From the NCBI RefSeq assembly GCF_027580225.2, contig NC_073361.2, positions 18,609,001 to 18,673,000 of the forward strand: a stretch of DNA of 64,000 bases, written 5' to 3'. Source of the DNA: Misgurnus anguillicaudatus (lineage: Eukaryota > Chordata > Actinopteri > Cypriniformes > Cobitidae). A program made the translations under genes and the position numbers. Numbering within the stretch: the first letter of the stretch is position 1; each line of letters begins with the position of its first letter. Below, one piece after another: positions 21,512 to 33,302 of this stretch. A model generated the notes under the pieces. That model was not told where the DNA came from and searched no databases. It was given only the letters and a program-made list of their open reading frames with translations.

Positions 21512-22395
21512 AAGGTAAGAGTAGTGAAGCAGCTTCTAAATTGATCCTTGTTTGGAATGAATGGGGCTATAGGCTAAATGTAGTCTCAGCCTCAGAATGT
21601 TGGCTAAACTTCTGATGTTTATCGTACACTTTCCTGGAAGCCCTGTGGGAATGTCGAAGTCGTCTTTTGATTTGTTGAAATAAACTGGATTTCCAGGAGA
21701 CGCGAGTGTCGCGATTTGTTTTTGTCCCTGGAAAACAAAGGTCTGACGTTCCATTGAGGAAGAGAATCAGTCGTGTTCACGTGGATAATAATGACCAGTT
21801 ATCATGTTCAGCTTAACATTGGATTATAAAAAATATGCAAAGTTTGCAGCATAGACTCTCTAAAAGACATCCAAGAGTTTTGCTTGAGGCAGTTAGTGAA
21901 GTCAAAAAGTTCGGTTTCTTCTGAATTGCTTGTAGGTGTTAAAGAGTGGAGAGATATGTTTCAAACAGATGTTTACCGGGAGCGTCTCAATGGTGTGGCT
22001 GTTGATGAAGTGCACAACGTTGTTCTATGGTGAGTAATGTTGTTAATTTAGACGCTATTCGGTTGCGGCTGGTTATTTCAATAACTGACTTGTTGCAAGC
22101 CGGCTTGTTATGGGGAGTCAAAAACGTGAAGCTAGACGAAAACAAACTGTGATTGGTTGGTTGACATCTTCGTCAAACAGCCTTGTGGAAGGGCTTTGTC
22201 CAGAAAAAGCAGTGAAAAACACCAGACCTTCAGTATTACGCGAGACTAGGCTAAATGCTAACACATTCACAACGTGCTGTACAATGATTAAGTGCATGCA
22301 TTGAATAAAGATAGGTTGTATTAATTTGTCTAAGCTGAGGTAAAAACACAGTAAAATATTGAAAAACTGTGGTGTTTTTCTTTAAATATGGGATC
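21512..22395. repeat. Unnamed dispersed repeat, copy 1 (split by an insertion)
   Basis: Sequence from about 21525 (GCAGCTTCTAAATTGATCC) to 21580, continuing at 22249-22395 (GGCTAAATGCTAACACATTC through GGTGTTTTTCTTT), matches 52508-52625 plus 54241-54306. Each copy carries a different transposon, at a different site, so each serves as the empty-site reference for the other. The nature of the repeat itself is unknown. Confidence 0.75.
21581..22248. mobile_element. DNA transposon with TAGTCTC ends and 9-bp target duplication
   Basis: The 668-bp insert begins TAGTCTCAGCC and ends GCGAGACTA. It is flanked by GGCTAAATG at 21572-21580 and 22249-22257. The paralogous empty site at 52558-52566 has a single GGCTAAATG, confirming the duplication. 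A 9-bp duplication points to MULE- or Merlin-like transposition rather than the 8 bp of hAT, but the ends are too short to decide. The 22110-22304 frame has no known domain. Confidence 0.85.
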
Positions 22396-23210
22396 TTGAG
22401 CATCTAGCTATCTATCAAAGGTTTTATGTTCACCATATGTAGTAAAATCTCCAGGCTTATTGAGCTCTAAAAAAATTAATAAAAAGTAAAAAATAAAAAA
22501 ACAAATTCTAGTATATATCATTTGTATTTTGGATCGTCTATCATATCACATGTTTTATTTGATTTTCTTTTTATCATACAGTACAAGCGCAGGGAGTCAT
22601 TTTCCTGCCTTCCTGTATTCCCAAAAAGTGATCGTAAGACAAACCCACATTACCGCAATCGTCTGTCCTCTTTCTTCTTTTACTGTTAATGGAATGACAA
22701 TGGGAGGCAGTGATTTACTGTCTGTTTGTTGTCTGCTTCAGGCTTCTGTATTAGTAATGATGTGTAAAGTTGCCTCTATGGTTGCCTCTAAGTTAATGAA
22801 GAGGGATACAGACACACTGGGACATCCTTCACTTCCTTTAATGTAAACAAATGTCATAAACAGTTTGCCTTAGGACAAAGAGAGTGCGTTTCCTGATAAG
22901 TGCTTCTCACAGGTGCAGCACGTCTATAGGAATCATAACTTTCTCACGAGGCCCTTGAGTCTAAATTAACTTTGTGATCCATTGGTTTGTTATTTCCTGC
23001 TTCACCTTTCTCTTTCACAGAGAAAATAAAATCCTGCGAGAGATTACAGCATTCAAAGTAGGCATATACGTCTGAAAATAATTAATTCCCTGTTGTTATG
23101 TACACCGTTCAGTCAAGGCTCTTGTGGCTATGTGTTTTTACAGGTAAGATGGGAAGATATGTAAAGTAATAAAACATATGGGGTGAGATGTGAAATACAG
23201 TGTTATGAAT
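22396..23210. other. Intron 1 sequence, nothing recognised
   Basis: No repeat ends. The 105-residue frame at 22529-22846 lacks any domain and splice context. Confidence 0.4.
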
Positions 23211-23212
23211 TA

Positions 23213-23214
<2 letters not shown>

Positions 23215-23244
<30 letters not shown>
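23215..23244. repeat. (TA)n microsatellite
   Basis: Near-perfect TA dinucleotide run of about 30 bp, followed by degenerate TA-rich sequence up to 23267 and then a MITE. Confidence 0.9.
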
Positions 23245-23247
<3 letters not shown>

Positions 23248-23267
23248 TTATATATTTTATATATATA

Positions 23268-23700
23268 GTGCTGTGTTCACACTAGTTGCGCTAGAGACGT
23301 CAAGCGCGAGAGATGTCAATGTTAAGTCAATGTGAAGCCGCGTGAGTCTGAGTATGGAGTTCTCGCGGTGCGAATGAGGCGTTAAGCACGATGTGGTAGA
23401 CGCGATTCCACCTCATTCGGGCGTCTAGTTCACGCGAATGGCGCGAATTGAGTGTTGCCGCAGGAAACGCGGAGGTAAAAAATGTGAACTTTGACGGAAA
23501 AACGCGCCACGTTAACCAATCAAGAGCTTGCTCTAGTAGTGACGTAATTAGTGAGCGGAGTCGCAGAAGCCCCTCCCATGACGTGAATTTCCGCGTGAAT
23601 GTCTCGATGACTATAATTTCACGCGCGAATAAAGTGAGTAAACTCAAAATGTTCAAGCGGCAAAACTAACGCCTCAAACGCGGCTGGTGTGAACCCACAG
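23268..23700. mobile_element. GC-rich MITE with GTTCACAC ends
   Basis: GTGCTGTGTTCACACTAGTT at the left and CTGGTGTGAACCCACAG at the right are inverted. The interior is CpG-rich (many GCGCGAAT, CACGCGAA words), unlike the AT-rich host. The short frames on both strands are by-products of this composition. Confidence 0.7.
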
Positions 23701-23859
23701 TTAGAAAAAGTTTAAAATGTGTTAGAAGAATAATAGGTGTGATTTTACACGGACAAAAATATTGTTAATATCAAAATTAAATTAATTAGCTCCCTTAGGA
23801 GTAACAATGAATGTAAAAACCTGAAGAGAAGAATTTTTAATTCAGATTTATTGACTCCG

Positions 23860-24022
23860 CATGGAGTCTGTGAGTTGCCCGCCAAAGCACATTCTATTAA
23901 TAGCCTCAATTGTATTATTTATTTATTACAAAAGAAAAGAAACAAGTAAAAAAAGTATACCTCTAGATTATTATTTATCCATTGTGGTAGCCCTTGCTCA
24001 TAAAAAGGTTGGAGACCCCTGG
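23860..24022 (-). mobile_element. hAT-like remnant ending CAGGGGTCTCCAACC
   Basis: Read on the minus strand it starts CAGGGGTCTCCAACCTTTTT, a standard vertebrate hAT terminus. Only one end is present; the rest fades into AT-rich sequence near 23860. Confidence 0.5.
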
Positions 24023-24034
24023 TTTAGACTATTA

Positions 24035-24660
24035 AAGCCAAAATTGTGTCTTTTTTGCCCCTGCTTTAGGACCTCTTGGAGCTCTTTAGGGGTCCCTGGA
24101 CCCCAGTTTGAAAATGCCTGTCTTAGGACCTTCGGAAAGGCCTCTAGGCATCCCTAGGCCCAGTTTGAAAACCTTTACCATTGGACCATCTAGAGGAGGG
24201 ATGGGCAACTTCGGTCCTGGAGGGCCAGTGTCCTGCAGAGTTAAACACGCTCTAACCATAATTAAACACACCTGAAGCAGCCAATTAAGGTCTTACTAGG
24301 CAGGTGTGCTGAGGCAAGTTGGAGCTAAACTCTGCAGGACACCGCCCCTTCAGGACCAAAGTTGCCCATCTCTGATCTAGAGGTCTCTAGGGCTCCCCAG
24401 ACCTCAGTTTGAAAACCCCTGCCCTAGGACCTTCTAGAAGCCCCCAGGGGTTCCCCAGACGTTATTTTGAAAATGCCTGCCCTAGGACCTTCTGGATGAC
24501 CTAACGGTCCCCTTACCTCAGTTTGAAACTGCCTGCCTTAGAAACTTTTGGAATCCCCCTGAGGCTCCCTAGACCCCTATTTTGAAAACCCTTGCCCTAG
24601 GACCTTCTGGAGGCCTCTAGGGGAATCAGAACCCATGTTGAAAACCCCTGCTTTAGATTT
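24035..24660. repeat. Minisatellite, about 57-60 bp unit, interrupted
   Basis: Roughly seven to eight diverged units containing CCCTAGGACCTTCTGGA and CAGTTTGAAAACCCCTG run across this interval. Units differ by substitutions and small indels, so the array is old. A 179-bp MITE sits inside it at 24196-24374. Confidence 0.8.
24196..24374. mobile_element. hAT-type MITE with 8-bp target duplication
   Basis: Ends GAGGGATGGGCAACTTCGG and AAAGTTGCCCATCTCTG are inverted repeats, and the subterminal words CTGCAGAGTT/AACTCTGCAG pair as well. ATCTAGAG is duplicated exactly at 24188-24195 and 24375-24382; 8 bp is the hAT hallmark. Non-coding. Confidence 0.88.
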
Positions 24661-26035
24661 AAGACATGGTTCCTAGGCACCATAATGCCATCTCCAATTA
24701 TAACAAAATTAGGCATGCTTTAGATGCAACTAAACAGCAATTTTATCCCTACAGTGATTATTTTAAACATAAAAGTGTGAATTAATTTACTTCCACTGCT
24801 CCATTAAATAAATTTTTTATTTTGTCCCTGAAAAGCTAAACTACATATCATATCACAGACAGCTAAGGATAAAGCAATGTCCTCTTCTAAAAACTGACCA
24901 GATAAAGGCATCTACACTTGAGTGAATGTGATGCAAACATTAGATTCGTGTACACTCTCTCCATGACCTTCACTGTAGAGTCAGTGCATATGTTTATGTC
25001 TTCATTCAAAGGTTCTCGTGTATGCTAAGTACTGTATGTGTGTGTACGCTACAGCATGTCAGATAAGAGTGACAGTCGAGCAGAGCTCCTGGATATCCGA
25101 GCTCTCCAGAGGTTTCAACTGGAGTCGACCCAGCCACACTCTGCTCTGATTGGCTGCCCTATTGTTCCCTCTGCAGCTGTCCAGTGATTGATGGGGCTGC
25201 AGATCAACAATGCACCAGTCTGTCCACCCAAGACTGGACAATATACTGATGTGCTTACAGTCGGATATAAAGAGTCTGTACCAGGGCTAATGAAATAATT
25301 CTCATTTATGCTAATTTAATATTTAACTTATGTTAGAGGCGCCAAAATACTAAGAACGAGCGGCGACCGAGCGGCGACCGAGCGGCGACCGAGCAGTTGT
25401 CCTGTGTCAGTCGTTGTATGTAGATTATCGGGTTTGGTTCTTTGTTTTGTTTTCTGTTTTAACCATACAGTATTATCATTGTATCACTTTATTTTTATTA
25501 AAGAGCACTTGCGTTCTGCCGCCTCTGCCTGCCTTTGTCCTTTGTTACATATTATTTAAAATTTCGGTTTGTTTTTATTTATGCCTCTCAGAGAAACAAC
25601 TCAATAAAACTCAAAATAGGCCCAAAAATTGCTTTACCCTTTTGAGACTCATTTGAACGCTTTTTCATAACCATCATTATGAAATATCAAAAGCTCTAAA
25701 AAAAAATTAAATTATGTCATTTACAGATCTCACCTCACCACACTGAACAATAGAGTTTTTTTCTGTAAATCCGTTTCCAGTGACCTGGTCAAATGCAAGA
25801 GAGAGAATGAGAGAGATATTGACATGATAATGATTTTGAGAGAATGTACTCTGAAGTTGTTAAGCCTGTAATAACTGTTAAACATTACAGTGGACTTGTA
25901 GGTCAAGCATTAAATGTCATTTCTCTTGACTCAGCCGTTGAAGTAAACAAGCGCGAATAAATCTGCAGTCTAAAGATATCCATCTGAAAGTAGGGGTGGA
26001 GGGTTTGCTGTGTGTGATCCAGAGTAATTGATTCT
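24661..26035. other. Intron 1 sequence with a possible conserved block (24.95-25.26 kb)
   Basis: No transposon ends seen. The 24950-25260 stretch is GC-balanced and repeat-free. Around 25430-25560 the sequence resembles the 3' end of some processed or retroelement transcript (ATTAAAGAGCACTTGCG) but I cannot name it. Confidence 0.35.
25358..25394. repeat. 11-bp tandem repeat GAGCGGCGACC
   Basis: The unit GAGCGGCGACC occurs three full times plus the start of a fourth, with no mismatches. It is a GC-rich island in AT-rich sequence. Confidence 0.9.
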
Positions 26036-26260
26036 TAAAGGGATAGTTCACCCAAAAATGATCATTCCCTGAAGGAAGGGAACGGAGACGTCACGTGTCA
26101 TGCTCCGCAGTTGCATTACCAAATCGGCTATATTATTTGCTGAGAAAGCCGAGCATCAGTGCCCGGCCTGGTAACAGCAATGGAACAGCAAACTGTGGCA
26201 ACGAGACTTTTGGTGCTAAATGAGAGTCCCACTACGGGAATGTGTCTGAGATACGCTCCA
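26036..26260. mobile_element. AAAGGGATAGTTCACCC element end joined to GGGAAC repeat
   Basis: TTAAAGGGATAGTTCACCCA at 26036 is the terminus also found at 50033. Within 25 bp it switches to TTCCCTGAAGGAAGGGAACG, a word of the dispersed repeat at about 41.70-41.96 kb. Both are fragments; the right boundary is uncertain. Confidence 0.5.
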
Positions 26261-27067
26261 AATCCCTTGCACCTTTGCATCTCTAGTGTGCATACATGAA
26301 AAACGTTTACAAATTAGATTCTGTCAGTTGTTTTATATTGTATATTTTATACCAAATGTTCACATGCAAGTGCATGAAGAACTACAAAAAAATACATGAT
26401 CCTCTACACGCACACACACAGATGCCCAGGGACACCCAGGCTGTCAAACGGACATCTGTCCATAGTATTTAACTGGACAAGAGTCTTAGATCAGCATCCA
26501 ATGCAGCGTGCTGGAGCCGAAAACGTGTCTTGACTGAAAGAAGGTGACACTGTGAGATCAGACAGCTTTCAGTCATTGGGCATTCATAATCATATAATAA
26601 TCAGCTAGGCTGTCAGGGGTAACTGCAGGATACTGACAGGAGATTTTTATAAAGCATATGAAAGCTTTGAATTTAGCTTTTGGTCTAACAGATGTTCTGC
26701 ATTCATTAAAAGACAGCGGTCAACTCAGTCCAGAGAGTCTTTTCAAGTTCATTCTTCAGGACATAGAGACAAGTGGACCACTTGCATTTTCATCCTTGCT
26801 ACAAAAAGCTAAAACCAACCTTAGTTTGTGTGCTGGTCTCAACTGATTTACTGTATGCTGGTCTGGTTGGTTTTCATTACTTTCCAAGCTGGTTTTCAGT
26901 CTAACCAGCTTCTAAAACCAGACCAGTCTGGGAGAATTAAGTTTAAGCAGTTTTTTGTAATGAATGGGAGTGTTTCCACTCATCCCATCACCAGGGGGCA
27001 CCCTCTCCCAATCAGGACTATGGACACACTACACTCTACATCCACTTTCTGTTTGTTAAATATATAA
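26261..27067. other. Intron 1 sequence with a decayed AGCTGGTTTT MITE
   Basis: At about 26808-26936 AAGCTAAAACCAACC, GCTGGTCT and CCAAGCTGGTTTTC words resemble the MITE at 21.34 kb. The remainder has no gene or repeat I can name. Confidence 0.4.
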
Positions 27068-27424
27068 GCCGTTTATCAATGTCAATAAAGGATCCTCGGA
27101 AGCCAGAATTTCGAGGATGCTACGTCATCAACGTCCGTCGAAGGACTGTTTCAATGTTGAATTTCAGCCAAGGACTGAGTCCTTCGTTCGAGAAATATCC
27201 CATATACAGGAAAGTATGCATATGTGTATCCTGAAATCACCCACAATCCTATGAGCACAGTGCAGAAAGCACACCTTTCATTGACGCGATGACATGCACT
27301 CGCTAGCCTGTTCCATTTACATGTTCTCCGAATGCTTAAGAGAACCCTCGTATAGCCTCTGAAGGAAGTGACTTGTAAGGACTAGTCCTGCCAAGGAAGT
27401 ATCCTTGACATTGAGAAACGGCCA
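27068..27424. mobile_element. MITE with GCCGTTTMTCAATGTCAA ends
   Basis: GCCGTTTATCAATGTCAATA at the left pairs with TTGACATTGAGAAACGGC at the right; inner words AAGGATCCTC and GGACTAGTCCT are partly palindromic. It abuts another element at 27428. Confidence 0.6.
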
Positions 27425-27427
27425 TAG

Positions 27428-28121
27428 GCCGTCCCTGTGTCTCAATTCGTTCCCTAGTTCCCGAGGTCGTGAATCAGTATATCGTGTACACAGGTTCGGG
27501 CACTGGTAAGGACCCTTGCTCACTTGACAGTGGGACACTGTTCACTTATTTTTCTGTCACGTGGCTGCTTAAGCGCGTTGTGATTACTCACAGCTATTGC
27601 TCATCAACAACCGCCAAAACCAAAATCTCTCTGACTTAATTTTGAACAGTACATTGTGAAAAACGCTTTCATTATTCTCCTACATATCTGTGCATAAAAT
27701 TGGAGGAATATAATTAAAAAATAAAACATTTTATAAATATTTTTTTTTTACAAATTTAAATAAATATTATTATTTTAAATATTGAGTAGATTGTGGTCCC
27801 TTACTGTGTAGCAATGTGTGTTTATATTACAACTAAAACAAACGTTTATCTTTATAAAAGTTCTGTCACATTTCATAAAGTTTATTGAGTAGGATTACGT
27901 GATTTTCGGTTGGTGAGCTTCAGAAAAGGTCACGTGATTTCTGATAAGGAAACATAGGGACCATCAATGCTCACTGATTTTTGCATTGCATTGTGGGAAT
28001 TTTTAGAGACAGAACGTTCCAGTGCACTGGAAGGATTTTGCGATTAAGACGGCCTTTACATGGCCGACTCCCTGATCAATGCCCTGACTACTGAACAAGG
28101 GAGCTGATTGAGACACACCGC
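27428..28121. mobile_element. MITE-like element with TGTGTCTCAATTCG ends
   Basis: CTGTGTCTCAATTCGTTCCC near 27435 is mirrored by GGGAGCTGATTGAGACACAC near 28100. The interior is AT-rich with CACGTGATTT words. Boundaries are approximate. Confidence 0.5.
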
Positions 28122-31100
28122 GTTTCTCAATAGAGGATATGCATTGACATCACTTTTCCAAATGATTACCACGATGTATGCAGCCTGTGCAGTTATCTGC
28201 GTACCGGCATTGTTCAATGTCCATGTTTTACGTTATGACAATTGTGCCTGAATGACTATTTCTTGAATTAACCTTTTGTCTTTAACCTGCCCGCCCTTGT
28301 TACGTTACCTTGCCTGCTAATTTGGATTCGTTTGCCCTGGTTATTTTTAATAAATTTTTCCATTTGAAATCCACATCAAGTCTCGCTTGTTACAGTTGTG
28401 CATTTCAATGGGGAACATTCCTACAAGAAGAAACAAGTGACATCTGTTTGCTTCACTAAAAATGATGATTGAGAAGTGTGATGCAAACATACATATTAAA
28501 AGCAAAAAAATTCAACACCTATAAAATAATTACAACAGTTGTGCTGTGCAGGTTTAAACAAAGTCTAAGATGAATCACTGCGTGAAATGGGAGAAGATTC
28601 TTATACATGTAGGCTGCGCAGGGGGTGAAAATCATTTGTGCAAACATCACAAACACACAAAAAAGAAGGTAAAACAGAGAAATCAATGTGTATAGATCTG
28701 TAAATACATGTAAGAAGAGACTAAAACAGGTGCAAACAAGGGCATTCATGCAGTGCAGTGGTAAAGAACTGCATGAATGATGACAATGCTATCACATTTC
28801 TCATTCTGTACTAGAATTCAGTGAATACATTCTTCTATCAATCAATGAATGTAATCAAAAACCCTTTAAAACAAAAAAGTTTGAGGTATAACTGAAACAT
28901 GTCATCTCTCTAATAGCAAACACTCTCTAGCGTAGGTGATAATACCAGAATAAACAATATATTGAATATAAGCTTCCACTTTATAAACCTTTTGCAACAT
29001 ATAGCCCACCAATTATTGTTTAACAACATTCAGAGAACCATTTTTCCAAATATGATAGACAGAATAACCGAACATTAAAAGTGTTCTCAGACTTTTGAAT
29101 CACACTGTACAGTATATACTCACATATTTTTGTTGACACTAGCAACCGATGACTATGAGATATGATAATGGTTTCTATATTAACCTAACTCTAATGTTGC
29201 AAGCCTAAGGCAACATCATATCAGAAATCCTCCATTACGGTAGATTTATGGAGCGTGTGTTGGGTACATTACACAGTGTGAGTCGCCTAAAAATCCTTTA
29301 TAGTGAAGATCAGCAGGAAACATCACACTATGAAATATGTCAATTGTTATTATGAGCTTGTTATTTAATTCACCTGGTCATTAAATGGTAATAAGGCTTA
29401 AGTGGGAAAGTAGATTAAATATAATTATGTTAAAATGTGAAGTGGCATGTCACGTCTAATGTTTATAACACACTCAAGCCTGATCTCACGGGAATTCATA
29501 ACTAATTTACGAGATGGGTAATTCATATGAATCAGTACAATGTGAATCGTACAATGATTAAGGAAAAAAGCAATAATAAAGCCCCACCCCTTAAAACCCA
29601 ACGGCAGTGGGGAGAAAAAGACTATAAAGACTAAAACACATATGAATTAATGCTTACATAACACACGCTGTTTCTGCATTCCTGATGTTAATCTGGAGTA
29701 CCTATAGGGTAGTATTACATCCTTTATATTTCCGAAGAGTCTTTAGTTTAATCAGATTTATAAAATAAGGATTAGCTTTATCGATTCTTCCGATAACGTA
29801 TGAAAAAATTAAGAAGGAGGAGTTACTACACATGTTCATGTCATTTATATAATATGCACGCGCCTATTTCCAACATAAGACAGAAGTCTTACTTACGCAT
29901 ACAACTCATGACTGGGTTGGGACTTTTCAATGAAATCCAGCGCATCAAACACAGACGCAAAACTCTGCTGCTACACCGGATAATAAACTATATCCATTGT
30001 TTCCATAAGGCTGGCTTACTTCTGCTTACATCCAAAAACACACTTCTTCTTTCGTCCCATTGTTGAGTTTTGAAATTAAGCAAAGTTGTGTCACGTGATG
30101 TGATGTTTGCAAGTTCTAGCGTCTCCCGCTGATTGATAGGTGGGCGGGGTTTTCAGAGGAAAGTGCCATATAAAGAAGTGATACGTATAGAGACCCATGA
30201 AACGCCAGTTGGACCTGTTATCGAAAAAAACTTTCCGAAACTTGTACGAACCTTGGCGAGGTGCATTCGGCACAGAAATACTTTGTAACACGCCCAACTG
30301 CTTTTTTGACACTTTGCCTACGTTTAGCATAGAGGAAACAATTCTTAAACAGTGTTAATAAGTCAGAATGCATGAAATACCATTGAACCACCCCTTTAAA
30401 AGTGTAAAATAGTTGCCATGAAATTGTGTTGGATGTTCTGTTTTTTCTTTTTTGTAGAAAAGTATACGCCAAATAAATCAGTGACAATACCCAATTACGG
30501 CAATTAAGAAAACACCATAAAACAAAGCACAAATAAATGTATGGAGAAATATGAAATATGGCACTGGCAAGCTGATTTCAGTTTGCCAAAAAATGAAAAC
30601 TGTGCTGTTTATTTGTGTTTGTTTATAAATCTGTTCTCATATTATCTATGGTACACACACACTACTGAATAAAACAGTGCAATGTTTGGTTAGCCCGGAG
30701 GCTGCACTGTTTAAAATGCCTTAAATGGTTTCTTTTGAAAAGCTAGATTGATTGACCGGCTTCCTTTTGTTTAAGCTTAAGGCTATTTTTTAGAAGACGA
30801 ACTGCTCGGAGAGATAATTATTCTTCCCAAGTTCTTCCCTGATTCTCCATGAAAATTTAAGGAATGTGCATATTTGTTTTTCTTTGTTTGTTTCACAGTG
30901 CGCAGTGAAGTTATTTAACATAACTGAATAATCACAGTGTTCCCCACAGATGGTAACAGAAAGACAAAGCGAGTCCCAGATCTGATCATTTTCTGTAAAG
31001 CAGATCCCTGTCGTGGTGCTTTCTTCATTCAGATAAGCCCAGATGTGAGAAGGATGAGTGAACGCTGAGATTGACATCCATCAACTCCCTCCTCTTGCAT

Positions 31101-32418
31101 CAAGAGCACCATGTTTTGAAAGCAGCACATGAAATATTGTTTTTGGCAAATGCAGGAATTTGTGGTGATATAAAGGCCTGCTGCACACTGAATCAAAGGT
31201 GAAAACCACTAGGGCAAATCTTTAGTATCTAAAACTGAAATATTTTGAAGGTTTATGTTATCCAACATAATACGCATTGCAGAACGTAATGCTTTAAAAA
31301 AAGCTTCTACCTTTAGATACTATATTGCACTGCTTTTATCTCCCAAAAGTTTGGATATAACACCATGGCAGGCCAATTTTCAATATTGTTATGCAAATGG
31401 TTTCAAAATCTCTGCTGGGTTGACACTTTCCGTCTGTGTGATGAAGGATGGCCATTAGCGAAACACACCTGGGCATATTTCTCGGAGATCTCCAGATGAT
31501 AAGCAGGCGCTGGGTTAATCGACAAAGTAATAGATCAGGCCAGCGTGTTTTAATTGTTTTATCAAGCTAACTGCATCGTGATATCACACGTGTGGGATTT
31601 CTAAATTGCTATGCAAAGAGTTAATATTCAACTTATTTTTATTTGAGTGCACAGAGTTATTCTCATCTACAGGTCAAAAAGAAATCTTTTGAGAAAGCAT
31701 TTAAACAGTCATTCACAGTGACTCAAGCAGATAATTGAGAATTCAGAATGTTTCAAAGGCTCGCAGCTGACAGTTTAATGAAACTGTTTATTTACATCGC
31801 TTTTTTACATTGCAGCTAGCGATTAACTGTTGAATCGGAAAGTCTCAGGCTTTAATGAGCGTCATAAAATTATTACACTCAATACAAATTATTCAAGTTA
31901 TGTGCCAAAATGACAACACAGACCATTTGCTGCTGATTATATAAGAATAAGTGAAAGGGAACAAAAACAGACATTATAAAACCGCTCATGCGTGTAATAA
32001 AGCAAATACTTCTTGTAGAGACACACAAATAGTTCAGATAGAAAAGCGAGTTCGATTTAAAGTGCTTAAAGACACAAGCTTAAAGTTTGACAGCATCAGA
32101 ATATGCCTTTTATAATTCCATCAGTATTTGGAAAATTGGCAATAGTTGGACAAAATATGAACATGAGCATCTCTATGATTGTAACATACAGTATGTGACC
32201 ATGTTCATGAAATCCAGAAAAAAGTCTTTAAGCCTATTCGGACGGGATTAAGGTGGGGTAAAGCGATTTTTATTAAAGCTTTTCAGTGATTTTTTTTATC
32301 ATTTCACAGAATGAGTCATATTATTTCACAGTAGTTTATTTCATAGTATACATGCTTTTCAGTTTATTTTGTTTTTGGAAAATAAAAATTAGCAGACATT
32401 TGCCACTCACTAAAGCTT
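28122..32418. other. Intron 1 sequence; one foldback remnant; possible conserved block 31.44-31.80 kb
   Basis: About 29477-29640 carries GCCTGATCTCACGGGAATTC and GTGAATCGTACAATG, the foldback family seen at 58022. Around 30.06-30.30 kb is a GC-richer segment of unknown origin. The 31440-31800 interval, with TTAATTG and ATGCAAAG words and no repeat ends, is a conserved-element candidate. No exon supported anywhere here. Confidence 0.35.
29477..29640. mobile_element. GCCTGATCTCA foldback family, partial copy
   Basis: Shares GCCTGATCTCA, GAATT and TACGAGATGG-type words with the copy starting at 58022. The opposite arm is missing. Confidence 0.5.
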
Positions 32419-32419
32419 T

Positions 32420-33302
32420 TAACTTAAATCCAGAAAATTTACTCACCACAATGTCATCCAAAATGTTGATGTCTTTCTTTGTTCAGTCGAGAAGAAATTA
32501 TGTTTTTTGAGGAAAACATTGCAGGAGTTTTCTCATTTTAATGGACTTTAATAGACACCAACAATTAATACTTAACTCAACACTTAACAGTTTTTTTTCA
32601 ACGGAGTTTCAAAGGACTATAAACGATCCCAAATGAGGCATAAGGGTCTTATCTAGCAAAACGATTGTCATTTGTGACAATATAAAACATTTTTTTACAC
32701 TTTTAAACCACAACTTTTCGTCTAGGTCCGGTCCAGCGCGACCTAACGTAAATGCATAGTGATGTAGGGAGGTCACGTGTTACATATATAAAACGCACAT
32801 TTGTGGACATATATAAAAAGACATTAATTAGTATCAGTTGACATACAACAACGTCGGAACGGTCCTCTTTCTCCACACTTGTAAACACTGGGGCGGAGTT
32901 TCGCATTCGTCTTCTGTGACCTCTTGACGTCATGACGTATTGCGTGGGGTCACGCTGGCGCATCACGACCAGATCTCGATGATTAGTTGTGCTTTAAAAG
33001 TGTATATTTGTTTTTTTCTTGTCAAAAATGACAATCGTTTTGCTAGATAAGACCCTTATGCCTCGTTTGGGTTTGTTTATAGTCCTTTGAAACTCCGCCG
33101 AAAAAAACCGCTATGTGTTGAGTCAAGTGTCAATTGTTGGTGTCTATTAAAGTCCATTAAAATGAGAAAAATCCTGCAATGCCTTCCCCAAAAAACATAA
33201 TTTCTTCTCGACTGAACAAAGAAAGACATCAACATTTTGGATGACATGGTGGTGAGTAAATTATCTGGATTTTTATTTTAAGAAAATGGAATATTCCTTT
33301 AA
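32420..33302 (+). mobile_element. Foldback family 'AAAGGATTAGTCC', copy B
   Basis: Arms carry TCATCCAAAATGTTGATGTC (left) and GACATCAACATTTTGGATGA (right); the right end is ATTCCTTTAA with TTAA at 33299-33302. The extreme left end is mutated (TTTTAACTTAAATCCAG). Inner arms AACTTTTCGTCTAGG/ACGATTGTCATTT pair with the right half. Centre in the same orientation as copy C. Confidence 0.8.

Noticed and set aside
24035..24660. CRISPR-like array of spaced repeats
   Set aside because: Units are contiguous diverged tandem repeats without unique spacers, in clear vertebrate DNA.
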